The notes below the pieces were generated by a model. That model worked only from the letters and a program-made list of their open reading frames with translations, was not told the DNA's origin and searched no databases. From Proteus vulgaris (lineage in GTDB: Bacteria > Pseudomonadota > Gammaproteobacteria > Enterobacterales > Enterobacteriaceae): DNA of 64,000 bases. Positions 54,361 through 64,000 of the stretch are shown piece after piece (the stretch's first letter is position 1; each line of letters starts with the position of its first letter). Location of the stretch: the NCBI RefSeq assembly GCF_033708015.1, contig NZ_CP137920.1:2232001-2296000 (forward strand), written 5' to 3'. The translations under genes and the position numbers were made by a program.

Positions 54361-55440
54361 ATAGCTTCTCATTGGGTTATGTACATCTTGCTACTGATTT
54401 CTGATACTAAGGAATAAGGCGTAATGCGTCACTATTCCATCACAGCTAATAGGTATTTGTACTTGTTTTGGCGTTTGATTTTTAATATAAAAAGAGTGTC
54501 TTACTTTATGCATTCATGATTAGTGCTAAAAAAGCCTCTGAGCGACGTATATCTTAAGCCATCTCATCGTATTACCACATTATAAAAAACGTCTTATAGA
54601 CGATTACAGGAGGTGTCAAACTCGCCTCTCCTTTCATTAGTTGGTATATTATTTCACTCTTACCTTATTTGCTTCATAAAGTGATGATAACAAAATGTTG
54701 TTTATAACCCTCGTGTTCACTTTACGATTTATAACCATAGTTTTTATTCTTATCCCATAAAGAACAAATGACCTCATCATTTTTGTTATTAATGAGTGAC
54801 CACAATATAGATATATAAATATTTTATATCTCTAGCTGTATTGAATTTATAAAAAATATAATTTCAATAAAATATTATCAAAATGAAGCTTGCTCGCTTG
54901 CTCAAGTAATAACGTAATAAAGGTTGCTATTTGTGCATTGTACTTAGAAAGTACTCCTTTAGTAGTATAAAAGGAGCCTATTTATCCCTATTAACAGGCA
55001 TAAAGTGAAAAGCTTTATTTATTTAATATCAACTTAAGCATCCTATAATCAGCATCCATAAAATCTGATATAAATATTTCATTATACTCACGCTAGATAA
55101 AAAATGTTTTTGGGTATTTTATGACTATCTTTATTCAATTTTATTAAACTATGAATAATATAAATGCATCAAATGTCTTTCTCTCTTATCATTTGTAAAA
55201 AACAATATCGGCATCACAAAACAAACACCTTACGTATATTTGATTATGCCTTTTTTGATTAATGATAAAGAAATCGATGAAACAAATAAATTTTTCCATC
55301 AAAAAATAACATATCCTTACAGAAGAAAATCAAACTCACTGCAATTTGATATAAAAAAAGCCAATAATTTGACTAAAACTTAAAAATATATAAACATTTT
55401 TTAGTATTACCTAATATAACATTTTATTTGTAGGCTTATT
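54361..55440. other. Long intergenic region between adhE and tdk, no gene supported
   Basis: About 1.1 kb. A 40-codon minus-strand frame (54513-54391, starts MHKVRHSFYIKNQT) is open but has no ribosome site at a usable distance. A small hairpin CGTCT-TAT-AGACG lies near 54591 and an AGGAG/CTCCT stem near 54609-54634. Sequence becomes more AT-rich towards tdk. This could be the remains of a lost gene, but I cannot identify one. Confidence 0.4.
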
Positions 55441-55444
55441 TTAT

Positions 55445-55478
55445 CTCTCTTTCACCTTAGCAATTTAGTGAAAGAGAG
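55445..55478 (-). terminator. Hairpin downstream of tdk
   Basis: Stem CTCTCTTTCAC / GTGAAAGAGAG (11 pairs) with a 12-base loop, starting 12 bases past the tdk stop. No T run follows on the minus strand, so it may be a 3'-end stabiliser. Confidence 0.5.
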
Positions 55479-55490
55479 AATTTGAAAAGG

Positions 55491-56087
55491 TTACTCTTGT
55501 TCAATACACCCTTTTAGCGTTGCCTGTGTATAATGTTTACGGCAGACTGAAACATATTTTTCATTTCCACCAATTTCAACTTGAGCACCATCACTCAGGA
55601 CATTTCCTTTATCATCTAAACGTAATACTTTATTTGCCTTTCTACCGCAATAACAGACTGTTTTAAGTTCTACGAGCTTATCAGCCCATGCTAATAAATA
55701 AGCACTACCTGTAAATAACTCTCCTCTAAAATCCGTTCTTAGTCCATACGTGAGAACAGGAATATCATAGGTGTCTGTTATATCGCAAAGTTGTTCGACA
55801 TGTGCTTTACTTAAAAATTGGCACTCATCAATCAATACACAATGAATAGTCTGTTTGTTATGCTCAGCAACAATAACGTCACGAATATTCATATCATCAC
55901 TAAAGAGTAATGCATCCGCACTTAATCCTATTCTCGAACTAATCTTTCCCTTTGCAAAGCGTGTATCAATAGCCGCAGTAAAAATCAATGTGCGCATGCC
56001 TCGTTCATTATAGTTATAAGAGGATTGCAATAAAGATGTTGATTTTCCAGCATTCATGGCTGAATAATAAAAGTAAAGCTGAGCCAT
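55491..56087 (-). CDS. tdk: Thymidine kinase
   Basis: Phosphorylates thymidine and deoxyuridine in salvage; cytoplasmic. 198 residues (E. coli 205). P-loop [23 protein letters not shown], Walker-B-like VLIDECQFL, lasso/zinc-domain cysteines in [14 protein letters not shown] and SVCRKHY, and the substrate-binding [12 protein letters not shown]. Type II (bacterial) TK. Lies next to hns in divergent orientation as in E. coli. Confidence 0.96.
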   Translation of the reverse strand: MAQLYFYYSAMNAGKSTSLLQSSYNYNERGMRTLIFTAAIDTRFAKGKISSRIGLSADALLFSDDMNIRDVIVAEHNKQTIHCVLIDECQFLSKAHVEQLCDITDTYDIPVLTYGLRTDFRGELFTGSAYLLAWADKLVELKTVCYCGRKANKVLRLDDKGNVLSDGAQVEIGGNEKYVSVCRKHYTQATLKGCIEQE

Positions 56088-56596
56088 CAGCTCTCTCCTT
56101 AAATAGTGTTTATTTTCACGAGCGACAGTCTAACATAAACAATCTACAAGTTATCCATAACAAGTATTTATTACCTTTATTTCTATTCTAGATATACCAT
56201 CAAAAGATGAGGTTCGTTGTTAATGCTAATTTTTGCTTAAAAAATAAATAGCTTTAATAAGTACTTAACATATTAAAACACACCTTGATATACCTTTATT
56301 AAAGTATGAAAGTTAGTCCGATTCCATTTTTAGAAAAAAGTCCGTTATTATAAAAAAATGAACAAAGCTTTCTATTCTTTAGCATTAGCGTTATCATCCG
56401 TTAAAAGATGCATCTCCTTACTAATATTTCCTTTATTGACTAAAGATGCCTCAAGTTTTATTATTTTTTTCGTTGAGATATTAGTTTAAAAAAAAGAAAT
56501 TTTACGTAAGGTTTGTATTTAGGTATTGCAGAAATTTAAATAGCAATCTATTATTAGTATTACATCAGCCAACAACATTTATTTGAGACCAGGAAA
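56088..56596. promoter_or_regulatory. Divergent tdk-hns upstream region
   Basis: About 510 bases, AT-rich, no ORF with a ribosome site. It must hold the hns and tdk promoters. The hns start is preceded by CCAGGAAAATG. AT-rich tracts (e.g. near 56460-56530) fit H-NS autoregulation, which is known in E. coli, but no site can be fixed by eye. Confidence 0.45.
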
Positions 56597-57001
56597 ATGA
56601 GCGAATCTTTAAAAATATTAAATAACATCCGTACTCTCCGCGCACAAGCAAGAGAAACTTCTTTAGAAACTTTAGAAGAAATGTTGGAGAAACTCGAAGT
56701 TGTCGTTAATGAGCGTCGTGAAGAATTCTCATTAGAAAAAGCAGCTGAAGAAGAACGTGTTCAGAAATTACAAAAATACCGTGAAATGTTAGAAGAAGCG
56801 GGTATTGATCCAACAGACTTGCTTGAAGCAAGTGCGACTAATAAAACTGGCCGTGCTAAACGTGCAGCTCGTCCAGCTAAATACTCTTACGTTGATGAAA
56901 ATGGTGAAACTAAAACTTGGACAGGCCAAGGTCGTACACCAGCTGTAATCAAACGTGCTATTGATGAAGAAGGCAAATCATTAGACGATTTCCTGCTGTA
57001 A
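56597..57001 (+). CDS. hns: DNA-binding protein H-NS
   Basis: Nucleoid protein that silences AT-rich and horizontally acquired genes. 134 residues (E. coli 137). N-terminal oligomerisation coil ([38 protein letters not shown]), linker, then the DNA-binding domain [24 protein letters not shown] with the minor-groove motif QGR (111-113). Both fimbrial operons in this window are plausible targets. A strong terminator follows. Confidence 0.97.
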   Translation: MSESLKILNNIRTLRAQARETSLETLEEMLEKLEVVVNERREEFSLEKAAEEERVQKLQKYREMLEEAGIDPTDLLEASATNKTGRAKRAARPAKYSYVDENGETKTWTGQGRTPAVIKRAIDEEGKSLDDFLL

Positions 57002-57021
57002 TTTAAGTCAATACTCTATTT

Positions 57022-57055
57022 AAAATACCCTTTTAATTATTTAAAAGGGTATTTT
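57022..57055 (+). terminator. Intrinsic terminator of hns
   Basis: Perfect 15-base stem AAAATACCCTTTTAA / TTAAAAGGGTATTTT with a 4-base loop, 20 bases past the hns stop. Confidence 0.9.
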
Positions 57056-57179
57056 CTTGTTTGCTCCATTTAATTAAACAAGCGTTTAATTTTAATATGT
57101 GCTGATGTTGTTTGTGTTAGATAGGGGTAAGCGAAAATAAAAATATAACAACTGCGTTATTTATTTTTATTTATAATGA

Positions 57180-57204
57180 AAAAGGAGCTTTTATAGCTCC
57201 TTTT
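57180..57204 (-). terminator. Terminator downstream of the epimerase gene
   Basis: Stem AAAAGGAGCT / AGCTCCTTTT with a 5-base loop and T-rich 3' side on the minus strand, 30 bases past the epimerase stop. Confidence 0.88.
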
Positions 57205-57234
57205 CTTTGATTTGATTTAATTAGACTAATATTA

Positions 57235-58242
57235 TTAGTTTTTATAATAAGTTAAATACCAATCAACAAACTGTTTTACGCCATATTCTACGGCGGTATT
57301 CGGCGAGAAACCGATTGTCTCAGACAAGTCTTGGCAATCCGCACAAGTCGAAAGAACATCACCATCTTGCATCGGCATTAAGTTCAATTTAGCTTTAATA
57401 TTTAATGATTTTTCTATTGCTTCAATGAATGACATCAATTTAGTTGGTTGCCCATTCCCCACATTATAAATTTTATAAGGTGCAGAACTTGAAGACGTTT
57501 CGCCTTTCTCTACTGTCCAATTTTTATCTGCTTCTGGTACAACATTGATCAATCGAACAACTGAACTCACAATATCATCGACATAAGTAAAATCGCGCGT
57601 CATTTCTCCACTATTATAAACATCAATAGGCTCACCAGCTAACATTGCCTTAGTGAATTTAAATAATGCCATATCAGGACGTCCCCAAGGACCATATACA
57701 GTGAAGAAACGTAATCCCGTTGTTGGTAATTGATATAAATGTGAATAGCTATGAGACATTAACTCATTCGCTTTCTTTGTTGCCGCATATAATGAAACAG
57801 GATGATCAACGCTATCTTCTGTTGAAAAAGGCTGTTTCTGATTTAAACCATAAACAGAGCTTGAAGAGGAGTAGATAAGATGTCCAACTTTATTATGGCG
57901 ACATCCTTCTAATATATTAATATGACCAATAATATTCGCATCAATATATGCCATTGGGTTTTTAATTGAATAGCGAACCCCCGGTTGAGCCGCTAAATGA
58001 ATAACTCGGTCAAATTGGTGTGATACAAATAATTGAGCCACTTTTACTGAGTCAACGATATCAAGTTTCTCAAAATGAAATTTTTCTAGCTGTTGTAATT
58101 TAGCTAATCGAGCTTCTTTTAGGCGCACATCATAATAATCATTCATGTTATCTATTCCGACAACATGATAACCCATTTCGATTAAACGCTGACTCATATG
58201 ATAGCCAATAAACCCCGCAGCACCTGTTACCAATATTTTCAT
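57235..58242 (-). CDS. UDP-glucuronate 4-epimerase-like NAD-dependent epimerase
   Basis: 335-residue SDR-fold sugar-nucleotide epimerase. N-terminal NAD motif MKILVTGAAGFIGYHM (GxxGxxG), DNMNDYYDVRLKEARL, the active site YSSSSSVYG and Y-x3-K in SLYAATKKANELM, then TGLRFFTVYGPWGRPDMALFKFT. The DYYD and GRPDMAL stretches are typical of UDP-glucuronate 4-epimerases, which supply UDP-galacturonate for LPS core, O-antigen or capsule. ATG 58242 is chosen; the frame extends 7 codons more. It lies downstream of galU on the same strand, which supplies UDP-glucose for the same pathway. Confidence 0.87.
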   Translation of the reverse strand: MKILVTGAAGFIGYHMSQRLIEMGYHVVGIDNMNDYYDVRLKEARLAKLQQLEKFHFEKLDIVDSVKVAQLFVSHQFDRVIHLAAQPGVRYSIKNPMAYIDANIIGHINILEGCRHNKVGHLIYSSSSSVYGLNQKQPFSTEDSVDHPVSLYAATKKANELMSHSYSHLYQLPTTGLRFFTVYGPWGRPDMALFKFTKAMLAGEPIDVYNSGEMTRDFTYVDDIVSSVVRLINVVPEADKNWTVEKGETSSSSAPYKIYNVGNGQPTKLMSFIEAIEKSLNIKAKLNLMPMQDGDVLSTCADCQDLSETIGFSPNTAVEYGVKQFVDWYLTYYKN

Positions 58243-58354
58243 ATAATCACTCAAATAACCCAATAATTTATTTTTATGCCAACGCTATCATGCTTAATAT
58301 CACCTCGATTAAACATCATAACGCTTACATCATCATACATTACAGAAATCAACA

Positions 58355-58381
58355 TGGCTCAATACTCAATGTATTGAGCCA
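58355..58381. repeat. Perfect hairpin between galU and the epimerase gene
   Basis: Arms TGGCTCAATAC / GTATTGAGCCA (11 pairs) with a 5-base loop. No T run on either strand, so not a standard terminator; perhaps an mRNA stability element or repeat remnant. Confidence 0.6.
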
Positions 58382-58508
58382 TACCTTAATATCTTACCGT
58401 CGCTTTATCTAGCTTTTCTCATAAAATAATCAGCTTGTCATACATCATGTATTTGCGGAGCTTATACAATGAGAGCAACCATATAAATGCTTATTAAGCC
58501 GCTTTATT

Positions 58509-59417
58509 TCACTGTATTTTTAATGATTTTAGCCATTGTGAAAAATCTTCGCCAAACTCTTCGTGCTGTATTCCATACTCTACGAAGGCTTTCATATATC
58601 CTAATTTATTACCACAATCGTGGCTTTTCCCTTGTAGGTGATAAGCTTCAACGGCTTCTTTTTCAATCAACATGGCAATCGCATCAGTTAACTGAATTTC
58701 ATCTCCAGCACCGGGTGCTGTTTTCGCTAATAGTGGCCAGATACTTTCAGATAATACATAACGCCCTACGATAGATAAATTTGAAGGTGCTTCTTCTTTC
58801 TTAGGTTTTTCAACAACACGTGTGATTGGTTTGCTATCACCTGGGCATAAATTTTCACCCATGCAATCGACAATACCGTAATTAGAGACTTCATCTTCAG
58901 GCACTGGTTCAACAAGGATTTGACTTGCGCCAGAGCGTTCAAAGTGAGAAAGCATCTCTTTTAAGTTAACTTTCGTTAAATCAGCACTGTATCTATCTAA
59001 AATAACATCAGGCAGGATAACAGCGAAAGGTTCATCGCCAATTAATGGCTTAGCACATAAAATAGCATGGCCTAATCCTTTTGCTATTCCCTGACGAGTT
59101 TGCATGATAGTGACATGACTTGGACAAATACCTTGTACTTCTTCTAATAACTGGCGTTTAACGCGTTTTTCTAAAATCGCTTCTAATTCAAAACTCGTAT
59201 CAAAATGGTTTTCAATTGAATTTTTAGATGAATGTGTAACAAGTACAATTTCATTAATACCTGCTGCAATACATTCATTCACTACATATTGAATAAGAGG
59301 CTTATCAACCACTGGCAACATCTCTTTTGGAATTGCCTTGGTTGCAGGTAGCATTCTTGTTCCTAATCCAGCAACAGGGATCACCGCTTTTCTTACTTTA
59401 CGTACTGCTGATGACAT
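58509..59417 (-). CDS. galU: UTP-glucose-1-phosphate uridylyltransferase
   Basis: Makes UDP-glucose from glucose-1-phosphate and UTP; feeds LPS core, capsule, trehalose and UDP-glucuronate synthesis. 302 residues, as in E. coli. Nucleotide-binding [36 protein letters not shown], then [11 protein letters not shown] and [22 protein letters not shown]. In E. coli galU lies next to hns; here the epimerase gene has been placed between them. Confidence 0.97.
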   Translation of the reverse strand: MSSAVRKVRKAVIPVAGLGTRMLPATKAIPKEMLPVVDKPLIQYVVNECIAAGINEIVLVTHSSKNSIENHFDTSFELEAILEKRVKRQLLEEVQGICPSHVTIMQTRQGIAKGLGHAILCAKPLIGDEPFAVILPDVILDRYSADLTKVNLKEMLSHFERSGASQILVEPVPEDEVSNYGIVDCMGENLCPGDSKPITRVVEKPKKEEAPSNLSIVGRYVLSESIWPLLAKTAPGAGDEIQLTDAIAMLIEKEAVEAYHLQGKSHDCGNKLGYMKAFVEYGIQHEEFGEDFSQWLKSLKIQ

Positions 59418-59595
59418 TATAATTCTCCTGCAATTAGTACCGTTCTACTTTCAGCTTTGAATGGGCACAATTAAAAATAATTGCCAGAGTATACCAGCTA
59501 ATATCTAAGGATAAACAGAGCCCTACCCGTTAATTGAGATAGTTCTTCATTTATGTTTAATATATGCACAATATTCTATTTTATTTAATCTACAT

Positions 59596-60615
59596 TTAAC
59601 TTTTATAGATAGGGGAAAACATTAATTTAATCTGATTTCTGCTGTCCCAAATTTTACATTGCCAATTTGTTCCTTCGCATTTTACTTGATTAATATATAA
59701 AAGTTGCAGCGTGCCTAAAGGAATACCGCTATTTAACTCAAATTTTTTATTTTCTGTTTTTATTTCGGCTTTTAAACCTGCTGAAGCTAAAAGGATATTC
59801 TTTTTCTGTGTATGATAATAACCAAGTATAATAGGAAAGGTCCCTTTCACTCCAATTTCATTAAGCATTTTATTTAGTTTATTCAACATATTATACATAC
59901 TTGGCAACGTTTTTACTTTTTGTGATGACTTTAATACATCATTAAAAACAACCCGTAAGAGTAAAGCGACCAAAAGTCCATTTTCATCATCCCTCGATAT
60001 ATCAACACAATAGAAAATAATTTGGTCTTCAGATAAAGCTGCAATATCAAATAACAACCCCATTTTAGTGATATCATTTAATTGACGATAATTAACACAA
60101 TATCCCGCAACAACCTGTTTAACTTGAGGTTGCATCTGTTTTATGAACGACTGAATATAATGGGTATCTTTTCGTAAGCTATTCCAAAGTGGTTCAAAAT
60201 GTATACCTTCTATTAATACTGATTCAAAAAAGCCAGGACATAATACTTCAATAACTTTTTGTTTTAATTTCTCAAGATGTGTTATTGGCTTTAGAAAAAT
60301 CTCTTGCGCCCCTAAACGCAACATATCATCTATTTCAGCCATATTGTCTGTACATGAAATAGCAATAACAGGAATATCCAATTTACGTTGTTCAAGGTGG
60401 CACAAAAAAGTGGGGCCATTCATTACTGGCATACGGATATCACATAAAATCAGATCGGGGAGTACTCCCCCTTCTAATAAAGATAATGCTTGGCTACCGT
60501 TATCTGTTGTATAAACACAAGCTTTCTCATGTGAGAAATATTCCGTCAACATTGTGCGAAAAACGACCTCATCATCAATTATTAAAATTTTTTTACCCAC
60601 TAAGGCTTTGTTCAT
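59596..60615 (-). CDS. rssB: Response regulator RssB (sigma-S proteolysis adaptor)
   Basis: Delivers RpoS to ClpXP; activity is set by phosphorylation and anti-adaptors. 339 residues (E. coli RssB 337). N-terminal receiver: KKILIIDDEVVFRTMLTEYF with Asp14-Asp15, phospho-acceptor Asp59 in LILCDIRMPVMNGPTFL, and Lys109 in IFLKPITH. The C-terminal half is the degenerate PP2C-like domain. Position next to galU as in E. coli. Monocistronic here: no rssA is seen upstream within the window; ychJ is divergent. Confidence 0.92.
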   Translation of the reverse strand: MNKALVGKKILIIDDEVVFRTMLTEYFSHEKACVYTTDNGSQALSLLEGGVLPDLILCDIRMPVMNGPTFLCHLEQRKLDIPVIAISCTDNMAEIDDMLRLGAQEIFLKPITHLEKLKQKVIEVLCPGFFESVLIEGIHFEPLWNSLRKDTHYIQSFIKQMQPQVKQVVAGYCVNYRQLNDITKMGLLFDIAALSEDQIIFYCVDISRDDENGLLVALLLRVVFNDVLKSSQKVKTLPSMYNMLNKLNKMLNEIGVKGTFPIILGYYHTQKKNILLASAGLKAEIKTENKKFELNSGIPLGTLQLLYINQVKCEGTNWQCKIWDSRNQIKLMFSPIYKS

Positions 60616-60765
60616 TGGTGACTCCGGTAACTATCGTTTCACATGCTGATTAATTAGCGCTACATTATTAGTTTAGTTCAACATTGACGTTAATTATTCC
60701 CAATCGTTACTTTTTTCAATCTACGGGGAAATCGTCATACTAATAACGTGATTTAGGACATTATT

Positions 60766-61239
60766 TTGTCAAGTTTATGCCCCTGCAATAGTCAATTATT
60801 CTACTCTGATTGCTGTGAGCCTTACCATTTAGGTCAAAAAAACGCTTCAACAGCAGAAGCATTGATGCGTTCGCGTTATAGCGCGTTTGTTAAACATAAT
60901 GCTGATTACTTAATAAAAACGTGGCACCCTTCTTGTCGTGTTGCATCTTTGCATGATGAATTAGTTTCAGGCTTTCCAAATACACAGTGGCTTGGACTCA
61001 ATGTCATTTCATCGCAAGCGAGCACAAATAAAAATGAGGCATATGTTGAATTCTCGGCTTGCTTTATTGAAAGAAATGCCGATGATAAACAGTACTTACA
61101 TGAACGCTCTCGTTTTCTAAAAATAGATAACTGTTGGTTTTATATTGACGGTGTGAAACCGAAAGTGGGACGAAACGATCCCTGCCCTTGTGGTTCTGGA
61201 CGTAAATACAAAAAATGTTGTGAAAATAACATCAAATAA
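60766..61239 (+). CDS. ychJ: SEC-C motif protein YchJ
   Basis: 157 residues in the YchJ family. Both ends carry the zinc-binding SEC-C pattern: [22 protein letters not shown] at the start and [18 protein letters not shown] at the end, with the NTF2-like middle [24 protein letters not shown]. Start is TTG at 60766 with AGGA 8 bases upstream; no ATG is available that keeps the N-terminal CxC. Precedes purU by 38 bases. Function unknown. Confidence 0.88.
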   Translation: MSSLCPCNSQLFYSDCCEPYHLGQKNASTAEALMRSRYSAFVKHNADYLIKTWHPSCRVASLHDELVSGFPNTQWLGLNVISSQASTNKNEAYVEFSACFIERNADDKQYLHERSRFLKIDNCWFYIDGVKPKVGRNDPCPCGSGRKYKKCCENNIK

Positions 61240-61277
61240 CTGCAAACATAGAAGTAAAAGAAAGGATTTATCCATAC

Positions 61278-62126
61278 ATGCAACACCAAAATACTCAAAA
61301 AAAAATACTGCGTACTATTTGCCCTGATGCAAAAGGACTTATCGCTAAAATCACGAATATTTGCTACAAACATCAATTAAATATTGTTCAAAATAGTGAG
61401 TTTGTTGATCATCGTACAGGTCGCTTTTTTATGCGTACCGAGCTTGAAGGCATCTTTAATGATGAAACCTTTCTGGCCGATTTAGATGATGCCTTACCAC
61501 AAGGCTCAAAACGTGAATTAAATACCGCAGGCCGTCGTCGCATTGTCATTATGGTGACAAAAGAAGCACACTGCTTAGGCGACTTATTAATGAAAAGTGC
61601 ATTTGGTGATTTGGATGTTGAAATTGCCGCTGTCATTGGTAATCACGACACACTAAAACATTTAGTAGAACAATTTGGTATTCCTTTCCATCTTGTTAGC
61701 CATGAAGGCTTAACCCGTGATCAACATGATGAAAAGTTAATTGCGCAAATTAATCAATACAAACCTGATTATGTTGTACTCGCAAAATACATGCGTGTAC
61801 TAACACCCGCATTTGTACAAAACTTCCCAAATCAAATTATCAATATTCATCACTCCTTCTTACCTGCCTTTATTGGTGCACGTCCTTACCATCAGGCTTA
61901 TGAGCGCGGTGTCAAGATCATTGGTGCAACAGCGCACTACGTAAATGATAATTTAGATGAAGGCCCAATCATCACTCAAAATGTGATTAATGTTGATCAT
62001 ACGTTCTCTGCCGAAGATATGATGAGAGCTGGTCGAGATGTTGAAAAGAATGTACTTAGCCATGCCTTATATTGGGTACTTTCACAACGTGTCTTCGTTT
62101 ACGGTAACAGAACAATCATTTTATAA
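61278..62126 (+). CDS. purU: Formyltetrahydrofolate deformylase
   Basis: Hydrolyses 10-formyl-THF to formate and THF, balancing one-carbon pools and supplying formate to PurT. 282 residues (E. coli 280). N-terminal ACT regulatory domain (ILRTICPDAKGLIAKITNICY), then the formyltransferase-like catalytic domain: AVIGNHD, VLAKYMRVL, INIHHSFLPAFIGARPYHQA, GATAHYVNDNLDEGPII with the catalytic Asn-His-Asp set. A strong terminator lies downstream. Confidence 0.96.
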   Translation: MQHQNTQKKILRTICPDAKGLIAKITNICYKHQLNIVQNSEFVDHRTGRFFMRTELEGIFNDETFLADLDDALPQGSKRELNTAGRRRIVIMVTKEAHCLGDLLMKSAFGDLDVEIAAVIGNHDTLKHLVEQFGIPFHLVSHEGLTRDQHDEKLIAQINQYKPDYVVLAKYMRVLTPAFVQNFPNQIINIHHSFLPAFIGARPYHQAYERGVKIIGATAHYVNDNLDEGPIITQNVINVDHTFSAEDMMRAGRDVEKNVLSHALYWVLSQRVFVYGNRTIIL

Positions 62127-62164
62127 ATTTTCTGTCACCAATAATGCAAACATGATGACTATCT

Positions 62165-62206
62165 AAAAGTAAACCGCGATATAAAACATATCGCGGTTTA
62201 CTTTTT
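62165..62206 (+). terminator. Strong terminator of purU
   Basis: Stem of about 17 perfect pairs (AAAAGTAAACCGCGATA with its complement) and a 7-base loop, ending in a T run, 38 bases past the purU stop. Confidence 0.92.
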
Positions 62207-62315
62207 ATCTCTTATTAATAAAGATGATATTGCTTAAAATCAATATGATAGCGCATAAAGCTTGAACGATACGCACATTTTTACAGCAGTCAGTCTATTT
62301 TTAGCAAAATAGCGC

Positions 62316-62343
62316 TTTACAGATTTCAGGTATTTGGTATTAT
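62316..62343 (+). promoter_or_regulatory. tRNA-Tyr promoter
   Basis: TTTACA (-35) and TATTAT (-10) with a 16-base spacer, followed by the GC-rich discriminator GCGCCCGC typical of stringently controlled stable-RNA promoters, about 30 bases before the tRNA. Confidence 0.75.
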
Positions 62344-62381
62344 TGCGCCCGCTGTCACGGACAGCAAAACAATTTAATGTT

Positions 62382-62466
<85 letters not shown>

Positions 62467-62497
62467 TCTCCTCTTCGCTTTCTTCTCTAAAATTATC

Positions 62498-63361
62498 TTA
62501 TTCCATTTTATCAATTAAATCCAAAAATCGATTCAATATGCTTGAATGATACTTAGATTTATAGATATAACAGCTATACCGCATTTCCGGTTGAGTTAAT
62601 GGTATAAAGCATAAGTCGGCTTCATACTCACTTTTCAATGGATTTTCATCTGTTAATAAAAGAGAGTGGTGTGTTTGAATAAAACGTAAACAACAATTAA
62701 GATCATCCATTATTCTGACACTCACAGCCTTTCCTCTATCTCCAATTTCACTCTCTAATTTTTTTATCTTAGCAGTTTTGTATAATGCCGGATCACAGAG
62801 CCAAATATTTTCACTTAAGAGTCTATCAAGATTATTATTTACACTATTCACCAGTGTTTTTTGACAACAAATGCCCAAGTGCTTATTTTCTATTTTATGA
62901 AGAAGGCTAAATTTTTCACTAATAATTTTCTCAGAACTTAATATTAATGTATTACCATCATAATCAGGTATTTCTTCAAAGTTTTCTCTTGAAAATCGCA
63001 TTATATTTATATGGGAATAATTTTTATTTGCTGCTTGATAAAACTGAGTTAAATACTGACTTTTTCCCCAATCATAATAAACATGAATGCTATTGTTTAT
63101 AATTCCCGAGATATGTTTTTTAGTTATCTCTTTTTCTTGAAGATAAAGCGATTTCAAATCATTATAAAGTTCAAGCCCTTCCTGGGTTAAACTCATACCA
63201 AACTTCTCTCGCTTAAATAAACGCTTACCTAATACGGCTTCAAAGTCTTTGATAGATTTAGCGACGGGAGGCGTCGTGCGATTCATCACCCGCGCAGCTT
63301 TACTTAACGAGCCATTTTCGACAACAGCCATAAAGGCTTCTAACTTACGAGAAAAAAACAT
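62498..63361 (-). CDS. LysR-type transcriptional regulator, unknown target
   Basis: 287 residues. N-terminal winged HTH: FSRKLEAFMAVVENGSLSKAARVMNRTTPPVAKSIKDFEAVLGKRLFKREKFGMSLTQ (LysR layout). The effector domain is poorly conserved and Cys/Asn/Lys-rich; no specific subfamily is recognised. Monocistronic; ends just after the tRNA. No divergent neighbour that would reveal a target. Very AT-rich, and beside a tRNA gene, so it may have been acquired. Confidence 0.83.
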   Translation of the reverse strand: MFFSRKLEAFMAVVENGSLSKAARVMNRTTPPVAKSIKDFEAVLGKRLFKREKFGMSLTQEGLELYNDLKSLYLQEKEITKKHISGIINNSIHVYYDWGKSQYLTQFYQAANKNYSHINIMRFSRENFEEIPDYDGNTLILSSEKIISEKFSLLHKIENKHLGICCQKTLVNSVNNNLDRLLSENIWLCDPALYKTAKIKKLESEIGDRGKAVSVRIMDDLNCCLRFIQTHHSLLLTDENPLKSEYEADLCFIPLTQPEMRYSCYIYKSKYHSSILNRFLDLIDKME

Positions 63362-63808
63362 AATTCACCATTCCTTTGCTGTGTAGAATAAAATAATTTC
63401 ATTGATTCATTTTATGTAAATAAAATAGTGATTAATTAATTTAAAAATTAATTTTATATAAAAGCAGTTTTATATAAATATTTTTTTACCTCCTTTTAAT
63501 GAATACAATTTATAACTACAATATTATTTTTATTATGTCATCATTCTTCACATATAAAGAATAATAATACTTATATTCTTCTATCAAAGATTAGTTTATG
63601 TTTCTAGTTTGTTTAATTAATATTTTTTGTTATGCAATTAATTATTTTTATTAAATTAACACACTCTATTTAATCGCTTTTATTTTTATCTAATTTTATC
63701 TTTCTCTTGATAAGCTGTGCCATCATTTCCGTGATTTGCTTACATTCATTTTATGATCCTGCTAGTATTAGACATCCTATTATTCAATATATAAATGGTT
63801 ACAGTCAC
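63362..63808. other. AT-rich region between the LysR gene and xthA, no gene seen
   Basis: About 450 bases, very AT-rich, with no ORF carrying a ribosome site. It contains the divergent promoters of the LysR gene and xthA, which I could not place. Confidence 0.4.
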
Positions 63809-64000
63809 ATGAAATTTGTCTCTTTCAATATTAATGGTTTACGCGCTCGTCCTCACCAACTTGAAGCTATCATAGAAAAACATCAGCCAGATGTTATTGG
63901 TCTTCAAGAAACGAAAGTTCATGATGATATGTTTCCATTAGATACAGTGGGTGCCTTGGGTTATCATGTTTTCTATCATGGTCAAAAAGGACATTATGGG
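63809..64000 (+). CDS. xthA: Exonuclease III (partial, N-terminus only)
   Basis: The first 64 codons are in the window; the rest lies beyond the right edge. [20 protein letters not shown] with the metal-site Asn, then [19 protein letters not shown] with the conserved Glu, is the start of XthA, the AP endonuclease and 3'-5' exonuclease of base-excision repair. ATG at 63809 follows a short leader. Confidence 0.95.
   Translation, partial: MKFVSFNINGLRARPHQLEAIIEKHQPDVIGLQETKVHDDMFPLDTVGALGYHVFYHGQKGHYG

Noticed and set aside
54391..54513. 40-codon minus-strand frame starting MHKVRHSFYIKNQT
   Set aside because: No ribosome site at a usable distance and no recognised homologue; kept only as a remark in the intergenic entry.

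Overview
The window is AT-rich chromosomal DNA of a gamma-proteobacterium of the order Enterobacterales, most likely Proteus (P. mirabilis or a close sibling). The order hns-tdk-adhE-ychE-opp, next to galU, rssB, ychJ, purU and tRNA-Tyr, is an enterobacterial chromosomal backbone. Two chaperone-usher fimbrial operons, a MrpJ-type regulator and a UDP-glucuronate epimerase beside galU point to Proteus. The genus call rests on recognised proteins and gene order; no database search was possible.

Layout. 1-4.7 kb: a fimbrial operon on the minus strand (pilin, chaperone, usher, tip subunit running off the left edge). 5-9.4 kb: phoH behind a Pho box and a structured leader, a membrane methyltransferase-like protein, endonuclease I with an extra C-terminal zinc-finger-like domain, and the yjjPB exporter pair. 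9.7-12.8 kb: a putatively Fur-controlled unknown gene, two universal stress proteins flanking a two-helix channel-like protein, and an NAD(P)HX dehydratase. 13-17 kb: yecF, hemB between two copies of an intergenic repeat, a HIT protein, and a small operon encoding a basic protein and a LMW-PTPase-like protein. 17.1-19.7 kb: codBA under a PurR box. 20-26.1 kb: betT divergent from betIBA (choline to glycine betaine). 26.1-29.2 kb: a LysE-type exporter, a divergent LysR gene and a Tat-signal aminotransferase. 29.2-36 kb: a second fimbrial operon with an MrpJ-like regulator upstream. 36.7-44.2 kb: oppABCDF with an extra tandem oppA. 44.3-45.3 kb: the scar of a deleted nitrite-reductase/siroheme operon. 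45.3-50.3 kb: a second peptide-type ABC importer. 50.4-64 kb: ychE, adhE, tdk, hns, epimerase, galU, rssB, ychJ, purU, tRNA-Tyr, a LysR gene and the start of xthA.

How the genes work together. codBA salvages cytosine when PurR is relieved. betTIBA imports choline and oxidises it to an osmoprotectant. The two fimbrial operons each have a hairpin just after the main pilin, which would give an excess of pilin over assembly proteins, and both have FNR-like sites upstream. Opp and the second ABC system import peptides or related solutes. galU and the epimerase feed UDP-sugars to cell-surface polysaccharide.

Most promising unusual observations: (a) the phoH leader, with a Pho box, short ORFs and an intrinsic terminator inside one of them; (b) a nirB'-'cysG deletion fusion that keeps its terminator; (c) a 5' leader with 21/23 identity (antisense) to the 16S rRNA 530 region and a possible masked ribosome binding site; (d) a consensus FNR site upstream of the MrpJ-like gene; (e) a Fur-box candidate before an unknown gene; (f) a Tat-exported HisC-like aminotransferase. 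I saw no CRISPR array, prophage or intact insertion sequence.
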